A stretch of DNA of 35,895 nt from an uncultured Flavobacteriaceae bacterium. Lineage in GTDB: Bacteria > Bacteroidota > Bacteroidia > Flavobacteriales > Flavobacteriaceae. The position numbers and the translations under genes were made by a program. This document shows, in pieces, positions 15,130-24,305 of this stretch. The notes beneath the pieces are model-generated. The model had not been told where the DNA came from and searched no databases. It saw only the letters and a list, made by a program, of their open reading frames with translations. Where the stretch lies: positions 1-35,895 of the forward strand of contig CALLVX010000159.1 of assembly GCA_938010765.1 (NCBI GenBank). Direction: 5' to 3'. The first letter of the stretch is position 1. Every line of letters begins with the position of its first letter.

Positions 15130-16074
15130 CTATTGCTCTGCCGGCGTAATCACTATGCTTTTGAACTCTACGGGGCCATGATCTCCCTGAATAAAAATAG
15201 GACCTGGAGCCGCCTCGTTATTGTCTAACGCGCCCCCTGTCATTCCTGGGATATTTTGCTCACTGATGATGGTTACCCCGTTCGCAACAATCGTAACCCT
15301 TCTGCCCACCAAAGTAATGTCATAGGTCTGCCATTCTCCCGGCTCTTTGGCCACCATCTCATTTGGAGTCAAAAAGCCGTAGATTCCTCCAAAAAGAACA
15401 CTTGCCGGATCTAGGCCTACATTGTCCGCAATTTGCACCTCGTACCTGCCCCGTAAATAGAGTCCGCTGTTACTTCCTTTTGGATATCTAAACTCTGCCT
15501 GTAGCCGAAAATCAGCAAAAGTGGCATCTGAAATTAGATTAACTCCCGATTTAGGACTTGTTAAGATACCCTCTTTCACAACCCACTGGCTTTCCCCTTC
15601 GGTATGCCAACCACTGGTGTCTTTGCCATTGAAAAGCGCAATGGGGGTTCCCCACTTCAAATCCTTATCGTAATCTAATTTCGGGGCCCTTATCCCCGAC
15701 CAATCGTAGCTCTTACCATCGGTATAGGTCATTGTCCCATTTAGAAGATTGTCTTCCAACACACCTTCGAACTTCATATCTTCCGAACCTGGCTCCCATT
15801 GGGGGGGAATTGAAAAACCAAACTTCCCGTCGTATACTTTAATTTCTGAAATAGGTCTTGCGCTGCCAAAGGCATATACAAATCGCCCTATGAGGGTACT
15901 TCTACCAGAATGGGAAATCTCTAACCATGATGGTAGTTCTTTGCCCTCTTGAGAAATGGTCAAATTCCATCTTCCTTCCAAAGGGCTTGCCTCCTGAGCA
16001 TTCATGTTTAAGCTACACAAGCCGATTACTGCAAAAAATGCGTTGCGAAGTTTGGTAAAGTTTAAAGTCTGCAT
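15130..16074 (-). CDS. Secreted DUF1080 (3-keto-disaccharide hydrolase fold) protein
   Basis: A 314-residue protein with a signal peptide (about 1-26, ending NMNAQ). Residues about 30-130 form a beta-rich N-terminal domain (GRWNLTISQEGKELPSWLEI, then GTMTYTDGKSYDWSG). The C-terminal DUF1080 lectin-like domain (about 138-311) opens with LFNGKDTSGWHTEGE, followed by DFRLQAEFRYPKGSNSGLYL and GEWQTYDI. Proteins of this family hydrolyse 3-keto-glycosides or bind glycans. No sugar-utilisation genes lie nearby, so the substrate is unknown. A periplasmic location is expected. Confidence 0.85.
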   Translation of the reverse strand: MQTLNFTKLRNAFFAVIGLCSLNMNAQEASPLEGRWNLTISQEGKELPSWLEISHSGRSTLIGRFVYAFGSARPISEIKVYDGKFGFSIPPQWEPGSEDMKFEGVLEDNLLNGTMTYTDGKSYDWSGIRAPKLDYDKDLKWGTPIALFNGKDTSGWHTEGESQWVVKEGILTSPKSGVNLISDATFADFRLQAEFRYPKGSNSGLYLRGRYEVQIADNVGLDPASVLFGGIYGFLTPNEMVAKEPGEWQTYDITLVGRRVTIVANGVTIISEQNIPGMTGGALDNNEAAPGPIFIQGDHGPVEFKSIVITPAEQ

Positions 16075-16147
16075 ATGGGTATCTTAAAATGAAATTCTCT
16101 CGCTATAAAATGTTTTTAATCTTCTTCTAACCCGGTAAGGATACTAC

Positions 16148-16609
16148 TTAGCCCTCGTCACAACCTGTTTTACGACGTGTATCTATAAGGTATACGATTT
16201 TCCAGTCATTATCGTGTTTAACAAGCTGAAAGGAGTTTACACCACAATGATGAAACGCATCATTGATTCGAAATTCATAAGGGGTCCAGGCATTGGCCAT
16301 GGGGCCGTCTATCTGAATCTTGAACGATTTTAATATTTCCTGAAATTTGGTAGTCTCCTGAATACTGACGATAGATTTAATGAACTTTCCAAAGACTTCG
16401 GTGCGTACCACGCTCCCCCCAGATGGGTTCCTACCGATACTCTGCAAAACAATTTCATCGGAAACTACCTGTTTTATCAAAACAGAATCTTGTTTATGAA
16501 ATCCTTCAAAAAAGGTTTCAATTGTTTTTTGAACCGCCTTTTTCTCTTCCTCTTGGGCATACAGGCCCGTAGTTATAAGGTAACATATTGTTAGAATTAC
16601 TAATCGCAT
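16148..16609 (-). CDS. Secreted NTF2-like (putative lumazine-binding family) protein
   Basis: A 153-residue exported protein with a signal peptide (1-18, ending TGLYAQ). The mature part fits the NTF2-like/SnoaL fold: a first helix KAVQKTIETFFEGFHKQDSVLIKQVVSDE, the cone strands NAWTPYEFRIND and HHCGVNSFQLVKHDNDWKIVYLIDTRR. It resembles the putative lumazine-binding family, though no ligand is proven for these. A -7 box (TATTTTTG) precedes it by 15 bp. It may be co-oriented with DUF1080, which follows after 73 bp. Function unknown. Confidence 0.75.
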   Translation of the reverse strand: MRLVILTICYLITTGLYAQEEEKKAVQKTIETFFEGFHKQDSVLIKQVVSDEIVLQSIGRNPSGGSVVRTEVFGKFIKSIVSIQETTKFQEILKSFKIQIDGPMANAWTPYEFRINDAFHHCGVNSFQLVKHDNDWKIVYLIDTRRKTGCDEG

Positions 16610-16623
16610 GCTAGGTGTTTTTT

Positions 16624-16631
16624 CAAAAATA
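16624..16631 (-). promoter_or_regulatory. Candidate -7 box (TATTTTTG) for the NTF2-like gene
   Basis: TATTTTTG on the minus strand matches TAnnTTTG and ends 15 bp before the ATG. There is no clear TTG at -33. Confidence 0.4.
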
Positions 16632-16793
16632 CACTAAAAATTAATATTCATGCTATGGCCTATACGCTCGGTCCTGGCCAACAGCATTGAAACCTGCATC
16701 TTGCAAAATGGTATTTTGGATAAATCAAGCTTAATTTCCCCTTTCCTGTCCTAAAACAAATTGCTTACATTTATCCAAACTAAACAATACCGA

Positions 16794-17612
16794 ATGTCGA
16801 TTGCAAAAAAAGAGTACAAAAGAGTTACTGTGAAATCGTTGATTGAAATGAAAAAGAATGGGGAGAAAATCTCTATGCTTACGGCCTATGATTACTCTAT
16901 GGCGAAAATTGTAGATTCAGCCAATGTTGATGTCATCTTGGTCGGCGACTCTGCCAGTAATGTAATGGCCGGGCATGAAACGACCTTGCCAATTACCTTG
17001 GATCAAATGATCTACCATGCCACTTCAGTTATTCGGGCAGTCAAAAGAGCATTGGTCGTAGTTGATATTCCGTTTGGCAGTTACCAAAGTGATCCAAAGG
17101 AAGCGCTTCGTTCGGCTATACGTATTATGAAAGAAAGTGGTGCCCATGCCGTGAAGTTAGAAGGAGGCGAGGAAATAAAAGAATCGGTCAAACGAATTTT
17201 AAACGCTGGAATACCGGTAATGGGGCATTTGGGGCTTACACCCCAATCAATTTATAAATTTGGCACCTATACCGTACGAGCAAAAGAAGAACAGGAAGCA
17301 GAAAAATTAATGGCCGATGCCAAACTACTTGAAAAAATAGGGTGCTTCGGAATGGTGCTCGAAAAAATACCGGCATCCCTGACCAAGAGAGTATCTGAAA
17401 GTATCACAATTCCGACTATTGGTATCGGTGGCGGTAAACATGCCGACGGGCAAGTTTTGGTCATTCATGACCTTCTTGGCATGACCCATGAATTTAATCC
17501 TCGATTTCTTAGAAGGTATATGAATTTATATGAAGATATGGGAAACGCGATAGCTTCTTATATTTCAGATGTAAAAAGTATGGACTTTCCTAGCGATGAT
17601 GAACAATATTGA
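16794..17612 (+). CDS. panB: 3-methyl-2-oxobutanoate hydroxymethyltransferase PanB
   Basis: The first committed enzyme of pantothenate synthesis: it transfers a hydroxymethyl group from methylene-tetrahydrofolate to 2-oxoisovalerate. The 272-residue protein contains [33 protein letters not shown] (Mg site), [27 protein letters not shown] and [22 protein letters not shown], all family hallmarks. The longer frame from a TTG at 16761 is rejected in favour of the ATG at 16794. panC is not in the window. It leads a co-oriented run with lspA (28 bp later) and the pseudouridine synthase. Confidence 0.97.
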   Translation: MSIAKKEYKRVTVKSLIEMKKNGEKISMLTAYDYSMAKIVDSANVDVILVGDSASNVMAGHETTLPITLDQMIYHATSVIRAVKRALVVVDIPFGSYQSDPKEALRSAIRIMKESGAHAVKLEGGEEIKESVKRILNAGIPVMGHLGLTPQSIYKFGTYTVRAKEEQEAEKLMADAKLLEKIGCFGMVLEKIPASLTKRVSESITIPTIGIGGGKHADGQVLVIHDLLGMTHEFNPRFLRRYMNLYEDMGNAIASYISDVKSMDFPSDDEQY

Positions 17613-17640
17613 GTAAAATGCATTTTCTTTAAATTAATTG

Positions 17641-18138
17641 ATGAAAAACAACCTATTGGCAAATCGTTTGGGCATCCTTTTTTTGGTGCTGCTAAATGTT
17701 GGATGCGACCAGATTTCAAAAGAGGTAGTCCGGGAAAAAGTAGTGCCTCGAGAATATATTGAATTAATAGACAATCACTTTATTTTGACCAACGTGGAAA
17801 ATACCGGGGCCATGATGGGTTTTGGTGATAGCTTTCCTCCCTATTTAAAAATACTATTATTGCAGTTGCTTCCCGTACTGGTATTGTTTGTATTACTATT
17901 TAGAATTCTTCAAAAAACGAATTTGAACCAATGGTTGGTCGTTGCTTTCGCCTTTGTAATTGGTGGTGGCATTGGTAATTTGATCGATCGTATCGCCTAT
18001 GGTTCGGTTACCGATTTCTTTCAAATTAGACTGGGTTTTTTTCGAACAGGTATTTTTAATATGGCCGACGTCTCGGTTACCTCGGGGGTTTTGCTCTTGC
18101 TATTTCTATCTTTGAAACATAAAAAACTAGCCTTTTAG
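17641..18138 (+). CDS. lspA: Lipoprotein signal peptidase LspA
   Basis: An inner-membrane aspartic protease that cleaves prolipoprotein signal peptides before the diacylglyceryl cysteine. The 165-residue protein has four hydrophobic segments, NVENTGAMMGF at 51-61, and the two catalytic aspartates Asp116 in GNLIDR and Asp143 in FNMADV. The frame could open at a TTG at 17638, but the ATG at 17641 is preferred. Several lipoproteins with lipoboxes are encoded nearby (DUF4252, TlpA-like, two others). Its stop overlaps the GTG of the next gene by one base. Confidence 0.96.
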   Translation: MKNNLLANRLGILFLVLLNVGCDQISKEVVREKVVPREYIELIDNHFILTNVENTGAMMGFGDSFPPYLKILLLQLLPVLVLFVLLFRILQKTNLNQWLVVAFAFVIGGGIGNLIDRIAYGSVTDFFQIRLGFFRTGIFNMADVSVTSGVLLLLFLSLKHKKLAF

Positions 18139-18836
18139 TGACGGTCAAGGTTCATTCTACTCCTCAAAATCTTCAGGTGATTCATGAAGACAATCACATT
18201 ATTGCCATCAACAAGCGCCCAGGCGATATTGTACAAGGCGATAAGACAGGAGACACCCCGTTAAGCGAGGTGGTAAAACATTATCTAAAAGAGAAGTATA
18301 ACAAGCCCGGAAATGTATACCTAGGCGTGCCTCATCGCCTCGACCGGCCTACTTCTGGAATTGTGGTCTTCGCAAAGACTTCAAAAGTACTACCGCGTTT
18401 GAACAAGCTATTTTCCGAAAAAATCGCAAAAAAGACCTATTGGGCTGTCGTAAAAAATAGTCCGTCACGAAAACAGGCAGAATTAATACACTGGCTAAAA
18501 CGAAATCCCAAGCAAAACAAATCGTATGCGCACCTTAAAGAAGTTCCAGAAAGTAAAAAAGCAATTCTGGAATACAAAGTACTTAAAAAACTGACCAACT
18601 ATCTCTTATTGGAAGTAGATTTGAAAACGGGGCGGCATCACCAAATACGAGCGCAGTTAAACGCCATAGGTTGCCCAATTAAAGGAGATTTAAAATATGG
18701 CTTTGATCGAAGCAACAAAGACGGTAGTATTCATTTGCACGCTCACAAATTATCGTTCGTTCATCCTGTAAGCAAGGAGTCTTTATTTTTAGAAGCCCAA
18801 CCCCCAAGAGATCCTATCTGGAATGCATGTCGCTAA
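18138..18836 (+). CDS. RluA-family pseudouridine synthase
   Basis: A 232-residue RNA pseudouridine synthase. The catalytic motif is PHRLDRPTSG with Asp69, followed by KKTYWAVV and the KTGRHHQIRAQL segment near 165. There is no N-terminal S4 domain, unlike RluD. Length and layout suit a short RluA-type enzyme; whether it modifies 23S rRNA or tRNA cannot be said. The start is a GTG that overlaps the lspA stop (TAGTG), so translation is coupled. Confidence 0.92.
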   Translation: MTVKVHSTPQNLQVIHEDNHIIAINKRPGDIVQGDKTGDTPLSEVVKHYLKEKYNKPGNVYLGVPHRLDRPTSGIVVFAKTSKVLPRLNKLFSEKIAKKTYWAVVKNSPSRKQAELIHWLKRNPKQNKSYAHLKEVPESKKAILEYKVLKKLTNYLLLEVDLKTGRHHQIRAQLNAIGCPIKGDLKYGFDRSNKDGSIHLHAHKLSFVHPVSKESLFLEAQPPRDPIWNACR

Positions 18837-18870
18837 ATTTTATACATTTAACTTCCTAAACACATAAATC

Positions 18871-19416
18871 ATGTTAAAAAGAACATTCCTCATTCTTACG
18901 CTGTTTCTAATCACTTCCTGTGGAAGTTATAATTCGATAGATACTTTTTATAATGCGCATAAAAACGATGATCAGGTAACCGCAGTGCGGGCTCCCAGAT
19001 TCATGCTATCGCTCATCAGTAACATTTCGCCTGAAATGCAAGCACTTATTGGAAATACAAAAGATCTGCGTTATATGCAGTTCCCTAGCACTACCCCTGC
19101 ACGAAGCGAGTTTTTGAACAATCAAATGAACGGTATCACCGGAAATTCTTTTATTGAAGTTTACCGTAAAAACGATGCGTTAAAAAGAAATGTAATCTCT
19201 ATTCGGGAAAAGAAGAATACCGTCAAAGAAATCTTGATTTATAACAATGATGCCGTTAAAGGTTCTTTTTTATACTTCAACGGGAATTTCGATCCCGTTA
19301 AAGTTAGGGCAATGGCCCAGAACGAAGAGTTTCAGAAGTTGGGTAATGGCCTGATCCATCAATTCAATATGGGCACTCCCGGAATAAATAAAGAGAACAA
19401 ATCTACCGAAGATTAG
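18871..19416 (+). CDS. DUF4252 lipoprotein
   Basis: A 181-residue lipoprotein with the lipobox LITSC (Cys17) after a short hydrophobic leader. The mature protein has the DUF4252 pattern: APRFMLSLISNI, a central FIEVYRKND, and VKEILIYNNDAVKGSFLYFNGNF near 130-150. Bacteroidete DUF4252 proteins are small envelope lipoproteins of unknown role, often near sigma-factor operons; none is seen here. It is 34 bp after the pseudouridine synthase and may share its transcript. Confidence 0.85.
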   Translation: MLKRTFLILTLFLITSCGSYNSIDTFYNAHKNDDQVTAVRAPRFMLSLISNISPEMQALIGNTKDLRYMQFPSTTPARSEFLNNQMNGITGNSFIEVYRKNDALKRNVISIREKKNTVKEILIYNNDAVKGSFLYFNGNFDPVKVRAMAQNEEFQKLGNGLIHQFNMGTPGINKENKSTED

Positions 19417-19446
19417 AGGAAGCACTGGAATCTTAAAAATAAGCTC

Positions 19447-20313
19447 CTAACGATATGATCGGATACTCTCGATCACTACTGAGGCGAGAATCAACAACCC
19501 TCCCAAAACGGTAGACCATTGCGGTATTTCAGCCAGAAATAGGGCGCCTAGAATAATACCATATACCGGTTGAATACTACTTATAATACTTATAGTGGTT
19601 ATTGAAAAGTGTTTGAAGGTATTAATGAACATAGTGTGTCCCAATGCCGTAGTAATTAGTGCCACTCCCAACAACCCTTTCCACTGAACCGGTACTTGGG
19701 CCAAGTCATACATAAAAAAAACGGGCAGTAAGAGAATAGATACTATAATCAGCTGATATCCCATAAGTACGGAACCCTGATAATCGGCCACCTTGGTCTT
19801 TAAAATTAAATTCCTAATTGCATAACAGATCGCCGAAAAAATACCGAAACCGATGGCGACAAGGTACGAGTTGTTCAAATCGGTTTCGGGAACCAAGAAA
19901 TAAATACCCACCAAGACCAACAAACCCAATAACAGGTGAACTTTCTGAAACTTTGTTTTCAAGAACAAAGGTTCCATCAGCGCCGTCCACACGGGATAGG
20001 TGAATAGCGATAACATTCCGATCGCAACGTTCGACAATTGCAAGGATTTGAAGTAGGTAGTCCAATGCAATCCCATTAAAAGACCTGATAAAAGAATGGG
20101 CAAAATATCTTTTTTTTTCAAGTGAAAGGAAAGTCCTTTCCACTTGCAATATAATAATAGAAAAATCAGGGCTACTAATGCTCTTATTTCAATAGCCAAG
20201 GATACCGGTAACTCAATATACTTGCCAAACGGCCCGGAGGTGCCTAAAAGAAGCATCACTAAATTGAGTTCTATAAAATTTCTACCGTTAAACGTGTTCC
20301 TGGAAGTTGTCAA
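19447..20313 (-). CDS. DMT-superfamily (EamA) transporter
   Basis: An integral membrane protein of 288 residues with ten predicted transmembrane segments in two EamA repeats (about 12-140 and 150-285). PVYGIILGALFLAE in the second repeat is the usual EamA signature. Such proteins export amino acids, metabolites or drugs; the substrate is unknown. The frame opens with TTG three bases after the preceding gene's stop. An in-frame ATG at 20256 would cut into the first membrane helix, so TTG is kept with some doubt. It is probably coupled to the upstream helical-repeat gene. Confidence 0.9.
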   Translation of the reverse strand: MTTSRNTFNGRNFIELNLVMLLLGTSGPFGKYIELPVSLAIEIRALVALIFLLLYCKWKGLSFHLKKKDILPILLSGLLMGLHWTTYFKSLQLSNVAIGMLSLFTYPVWTALMEPLFLKTKFQKVHLLLGLLVLVGIYFLVPETDLNNSYLVAIGFGIFSAICYAIRNLILKTKVADYQGSVLMGYQLIIVSILLLPVFFMYDLAQVPVQWKGLLGVALITTALGHTMFINTFKHFSITTISIISSIQPVYGIILGALFLAEIPQWSTVLGGLLILASVVIESIRSYR

Positions 20314-20316
20314 TGC

Positions 20317-21861
20317 TTAGCGGGTGTGAGACATGGCCTTTTCACGTATGATCTGCGAAACCGGTTTATTTTCTAAATGACTTTCCAGCCAAGAAATAAT
20401 ATCCAAGTATAGGAAAGCGCGTTTCTCATAAGGGTCATTCTCATATTTCTTAAGTTGGGTATGCAGTTTTTGGAACTCACTTTGAAGTTCATGCGGATAA
20501 ATATTCCCAAGGTTCCGCAGAAATTTGATCATCTCTTTTTGAACATCATGTAGGTCGTTCATTTTTAATAAAAACTTGTAGGTACTTTTTAATTGCACTT
20601 CCAGATGATAATCCATACCAGCTTCGTAGTGGGCAAATAAACTCAAAACTCTTGCAAAACACATGAGGTCTTCCCTCATTTTTAAATTCTTGTTATTAAT
20701 GATCTTTTTAAGATAAATGATACAGTTCTTATGATCCCCGTTTCCAAAATAGAGACATGCTATTTTGTAGTATAAAACCATCACATGGTGGGCATCTATA
20801 CGCCCCTGGTGCTTTTCAACCCCATACTCAACAATTTTCACCAAATACAGTCCCTTGTTAAAAGTACCTTCTAAAAAATGAAGGTTCAGTTTATTTGCAT
20901 TAATGTAAAGGAACGCTAAGGAAGAAATATTATCGTTCCTAGGGAAGTTCTTGCTTGCAACTACTGTTTCCAAACATTCAAGAGTCTTACGAAATTGGGA
21001 GCTGTACTTCACATAAAACAAGGACTCTAACAAATAATGGTTGCCTTTGAGAAAAAACACAGGATTCAACGAAATCTGTTCTTCTTGCTCATAAAAAAGG
21101 TCGACCCATTTACTAGCATACTTATAGGACGATAAAAAATCTTGCATCAAGAAACTATACCATAAATGTGCCTTATAAAGCCATAATTTTTCCCTAAACC
21201 CTAGGTCTTTCAACTGATAGTTCGGCAGGTGGCTATCAAAATATTCCTTAACACGTTGGTAATCGGCATCGCTTTGCACATACCCTACTTTTAACATGAT
21301 ACCGTAGAGCTGCAACGACAAGTTCGAAAGCTTACTGGTTATGACGTTCATGGCAGATAGTTCTTTTGCCTGAACAGCCAATTCATCGGCCCTATGGGGA
21401 ATACTTCGGGTTATAAATTGGGTTTCTATAATCTTTTCTAATTCTACGATTTCGTAAGCGATATTTTTCTCTTCATTTTCGATTGCCGTTGCTTTCGCCT
21501 TGTCCAATATCTTGAGGCTCTGCTTGTAAAGACCTTTTTGATAAAGAATGGTTGCAAAATCTAGCTGTTCTCTAATTTGTACCCGTATGTTTTGGTTAAC
21601 GGGGTTTAGGCGAAGACTCACCAAAATTTGCTTGTAGAGGTGTGCTTTTAAATTTGATAATTGTGCCTTTTTAACGATACCATTCTCCAAAATCGCCTTT
21701 TCATCGTATTTTTTCACTTTATCAAGCAAATTAAAAAGCGCGAGGAATTTAGCATCTGTATTTACACCTAAACGCCCTACATACAGCTTAAACTGTCTCT
21801 TTTCGGACTTCGAAAGCGACTTGACCAGTACGAACAGGGAATCTTTATGGGTATTTGTCAT
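20317..21861 (-). CDS. Helical (TPR-like) repeat protein, bacteroidete-type unknown
   Basis: A 514-residue cytoplasmic protein, almost all alpha-helical, rich in Lys, Leu and Tyr. Repeated 30-40-residue helical pairs are visible, for instance ATILYQKGLYKQSLKILDKAK at about 106-126 and YKIACLYFGNGDHKNCIIYL near 370, which suggest degenerate TPR units. The N-terminal SLSKSEKRQFKLY is a distinctive segment. No enzymatic or DNA-binding motif is seen. It is separated from leuA by a 147-bp divergent region and is followed immediately by the DMT transporter. Function unknown; a scaffold role would be the default guess for such repeats. Confidence 0.75.
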   Translation of the reverse strand: MTNTHKDSLFVLVKSLSKSEKRQFKLYVGRLGVNTDAKFLALFNLLDKVKKYDEKAILENGIVKKAQLSNLKAHLYKQILVSLRLNPVNQNIRVQIREQLDFATILYQKGLYKQSLKILDKAKATAIENEEKNIAYEIVELEKIIETQFITRSIPHRADELAVQAKELSAMNVITSKLSNLSLQLYGIMLKVGYVQSDADYQRVKEYFDSHLPNYQLKDLGFREKLWLYKAHLWYSFLMQDFLSSYKYASKWVDLFYEQEEQISLNPVFFLKGNHYLLESLFYVKYSSQFRKTLECLETVVASKNFPRNDNISSLAFLYINANKLNLHFLEGTFNKGLYLVKIVEYGVEKHQGRIDAHHVMVLYYKIACLYFGNGDHKNCIIYLKKIINNKNLKMREDLMCFARVLSLFAHYEAGMDYHLEVQLKSTYKFLLKMNDLHDVQKEMIKFLRNLGNIYPHELQSEFQKLHTQLKKYENDPYEKRAFLYLDIISWLESHLENKPVSQIIREKAMSHTR

Positions 21862-22008
21862 CGTAATAAAAAGTACTTAAAGTGCTATTTTTTAAATAGT
21901 TAAACAACCTAAAAAGTAATTCAACGTTGTAACTATTTTTTTGTAATTTCGATTATTATATGCCTACGAATTATATTCGTTATGGATACCTAAAACTACA
22001 CAAATATA

Positions 22009-23181
22009 ATGAGTAAAGATAAGGTAGATATTTTTGACACTACGCTCCGAGATGGGGAACAAGTACCAGGTTGTAAACTGGATACGGAGCAAAAACTGGT
22101 AATCGCCGAAAGACTTAATCATCTTGGGGTAGATATAATTGAAGCTGGTTTTCCGATTTCGAGTCCGGGAGATTTTAAATCGGTAAACGAAATAGCCAAA
22201 TTAGTGAAAGACGTTACTGTTTGTGGTCTTACCAGAGCAGTAAAAAAAGATATCTCAGTTGCCGCAGAAGCCCTAAAACCGGCAAAGCGACCTCGAATCC
22301 ATACAGGTATCGGTACTTCTGATTCCCATATCAAACACAAATTCAATTCAGATAAGGACAAAATAATTGAACGCGCTACTGCCGCGGTCAGTTATGCAAA
22401 AACATTTGTTGAGGATGTAGAATTTTTTGCGGAGGATGCAGGGCGTACCGATAATGAGTTTCTTGCCAGGGTATGTGAAGCGGTCATTAAAGCCGGCGCT
22501 ACGGTCCTCAATATTCCAGATACCACGGGCTACTGTCTTCCGGAAGAATATGGTGCAAAAATAAAATACTTAAAAGAAAATGTTACTGGAATACATAAAG
22601 CAACACTTTCCTGTCATTGCCATAACGATTTAGGGTTGGCTACGGCCAACTCGATTGCAGGTGTCTCGAACGGTGCCCGACAAATAGAGTGTACCATTAA
22701 TGGTATCGGTGAGCGTGCGGGCAATACCTCGTTAGAGGAAGTTGTAATGATTTTGAGACAACACCCCACATTAGGTCTTGACACCAACATTAACAGCAAA
22801 CTGTTGTTTGACACCAGTAAAATGGTATCCCAAAAAATGGGAATGGTGGTACAGCCTAACAAAGCCATTGTAGGCGCAAACGCTTTTGCCCACAGTTCAG
22901 GAATTCATCAAGATGGAGTTATCAAGAATCGGGAAACCTATGAAATCATAGACCCGGCCGAAGTTGGTGTGAACGAGTCTTCTATCGTGTTAACCGCTAG
23001 AAGTGGTAGAGCCGCATTGGCCTATCGTGCGAAACTTGTGGGTTATGAACTTACCAAATTACAGCTAGATGAAGTTTATCAAGAGTTTTTGAAATATGCA
23101 GATCAAAGAAAAGAGGTCCTAGATAAAGATATTCACACCATTATCGAAGGCTCAAAAATAACTATTGAAATTGTATCGTAG
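22009..23181 (+). CDS. leuA: 2-isopropylmalate synthase LeuA, short form
   Basis: This enzyme condenses acetyl-CoA with 2-oxoisovalerate in the first step of leucine synthesis. The 390-residue protein has the HMGL-like barrel motifs [23 protein letters not shown] (isopropylmalate-synthase type), the metal-binding HCHNDLGLA and NGIGERAGN, plus the first accessory subdomain with HSSGIHQDG. It ends near residue 390 and lacks the C-terminal LeuA dimer (leucine feedback) domain of the roughly 510-residue form. [10 protein letters not shown] favours LeuA over citramalate or homocitrate synthase. leuB begins on the next base. leuC and leuD are absent from the window. Confidence 0.9.
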   Translation: MSKDKVDIFDTTLRDGEQVPGCKLDTEQKLVIAERLNHLGVDIIEAGFPISSPGDFKSVNEIAKLVKDVTVCGLTRAVKKDISVAAEALKPAKRPRIHTGIGTSDSHIKHKFNSDKDKIIERATAAVSYAKTFVEDVEFFAEDAGRTDNEFLARVCEAVIKAGATVLNIPDTTGYCLPEEYGAKIKYLKENVTGIHKATLSCHCHNDLGLATANSIAGVSNGARQIECTINGIGERAGNTSLEEVVMILRQHPTLGLDTNINSKLLFDTSKMVSQKMGMVVQPNKAIVGANAFAHSSGIHQDGVIKNRETYEIIDPAEVGVNESSIVLTARSGRAALAYRAKLVGYELTKLQLDEVYQEFLKYADQRKEVLDKDIHTIIEGSKITIEIVS

Positions 23182-24300
23182 ATGCAACTTAAAATTGCAC
23201 TTTTAGGCGGGGATGGTATTGGGCCAGAGATTGTGGCCGAATCTGTTAAATGTTTACAGGCCGTTGCCGAAACTTTCAATCATAAATTCATTTTTTCAAA
23301 AGGGCAAATGGGTGCCGTGGCAATTGAAAAACATGGTACTCCCCTTCCAAAAGAAACTCTGGATCTCTGCTCCAATTCAGATGTTACCCTGTCCGGTACG
23401 ATCGGCACATTAGAATATGACAATAATCCCAATGCTAAAGTACGACCAGAACAAGGGTTGTTGCAACTGCGCAAAGAACTTGGTTTGTTTGCAAATGTGA
23501 GGCCGGTTAAAATGTTTCCCGAAATTATCAAGCACTCTCCCTTGGGAAAAGATTTGGTACGTGGCACTGACTTTGAAATTTACAGAGAACTTACCGGAGG
23601 TATCTATTATGGAGAAAAACGGTTAAGTGAAGATAACACCACCGCATCCGATCTTTGTGTTTATACAGAAAAAGAAATAAGTAGAATTGCCCACCGGGCT
23701 TTCAAGGCTGCAAAAAGAAGACGCAAAAAACTCACCTTGGTAGACAAGGCCAATGTCTTGGAAACTTCCCGACTATGGCGCAGGGTCGTGAAAACAATCG
23801 CCAGTAGCTACCCAGATGTAACGCTAGAATGTCTTTATATTGACAATGCAGCAGTACAGTTACTGCTTAATCCTACGAGTTTCGATGTGCTGTTGACCGA
23901 TAATATGTTCGGCGATATCCTTTCTGATCAAGGTAGCGTTATCATAGGCTCAACAGGACTATTACCATCTGCCTCAATAGGGGAATACCATTGTATGTTT
24001 GAACCGGTACATGGGTCATATCCTCAGGCGAAGGGAAAAAATGTTGCCAACCCGGTAGCATCTATATTGAGCACTGCGCTTTTACTAGAACATTTTGGGC
24101 TTAAGGAAGAATCAAAGGCCGTTATCGCCTCGGTACGAAAATCGTTCAAGAAAAAAATATTGACTCCCGATATCTTGGGAAGCAGTAAGTATGGTACCGA
24201 CTATGTAGGTGATTTTATTGCCGATCATATCACCGATATCGATGATGACATGAATATGAACGACGAGAATATTGGTTTGGGGAAATCTACTATTATTTAG
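23182..24300 (+). CDS. leuB: 3-isopropylmalate dehydrogenase LeuB
   Basis: An NAD-dependent enzyme that oxidises and decarboxylates 3-isopropylmalate in leucine synthesis. The 372-residue protein shows LGGDGIGPEI, RPEQGLLQLRKELGLFANVRPVK, the RELTGGIYYG signature, KANVLETSRLW, DNMFGDILSDQGS and FEPVHGSYPQAKGKNVANP. The usual GxPKW segment is replaced by GTLEYDNNPNAK; the substrate arginines beyond it are intact. Its ATG directly follows the leuA TAG. A charged acidic tail (DIDDDMNMNDEN) extends the C-terminus beyond the fold. Confidence 0.93.
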   Translation: MQLKIALLGGDGIGPEIVAESVKCLQAVAETFNHKFIFSKGQMGAVAIEKHGTPLPKETLDLCSNSDVTLSGTIGTLEYDNNPNAKVRPEQGLLQLRKELGLFANVRPVKMFPEIIKHSPLGKDLVRGTDFEIYRELTGGIYYGEKRLSEDNTTASDLCVYTEKEISRIAHRAFKAAKRRRKKLTLVDKANVLETSRLWRRVVKTIASSYPDVTLECLYIDNAAVQLLLNPTSFDVLLTDNMFGDILSDQGSVIIGSTGLLPSASIGEYHCMFEPVHGSYPQAKGKNVANPVASILSTALLLEHFGLKEESKAVIASVRKSFKKKILTPDILGSSKYGTDYVGDFIADHITDIDDDMNMNDENIGLGKSTII

Positions 24301-24305
24301 CACCC

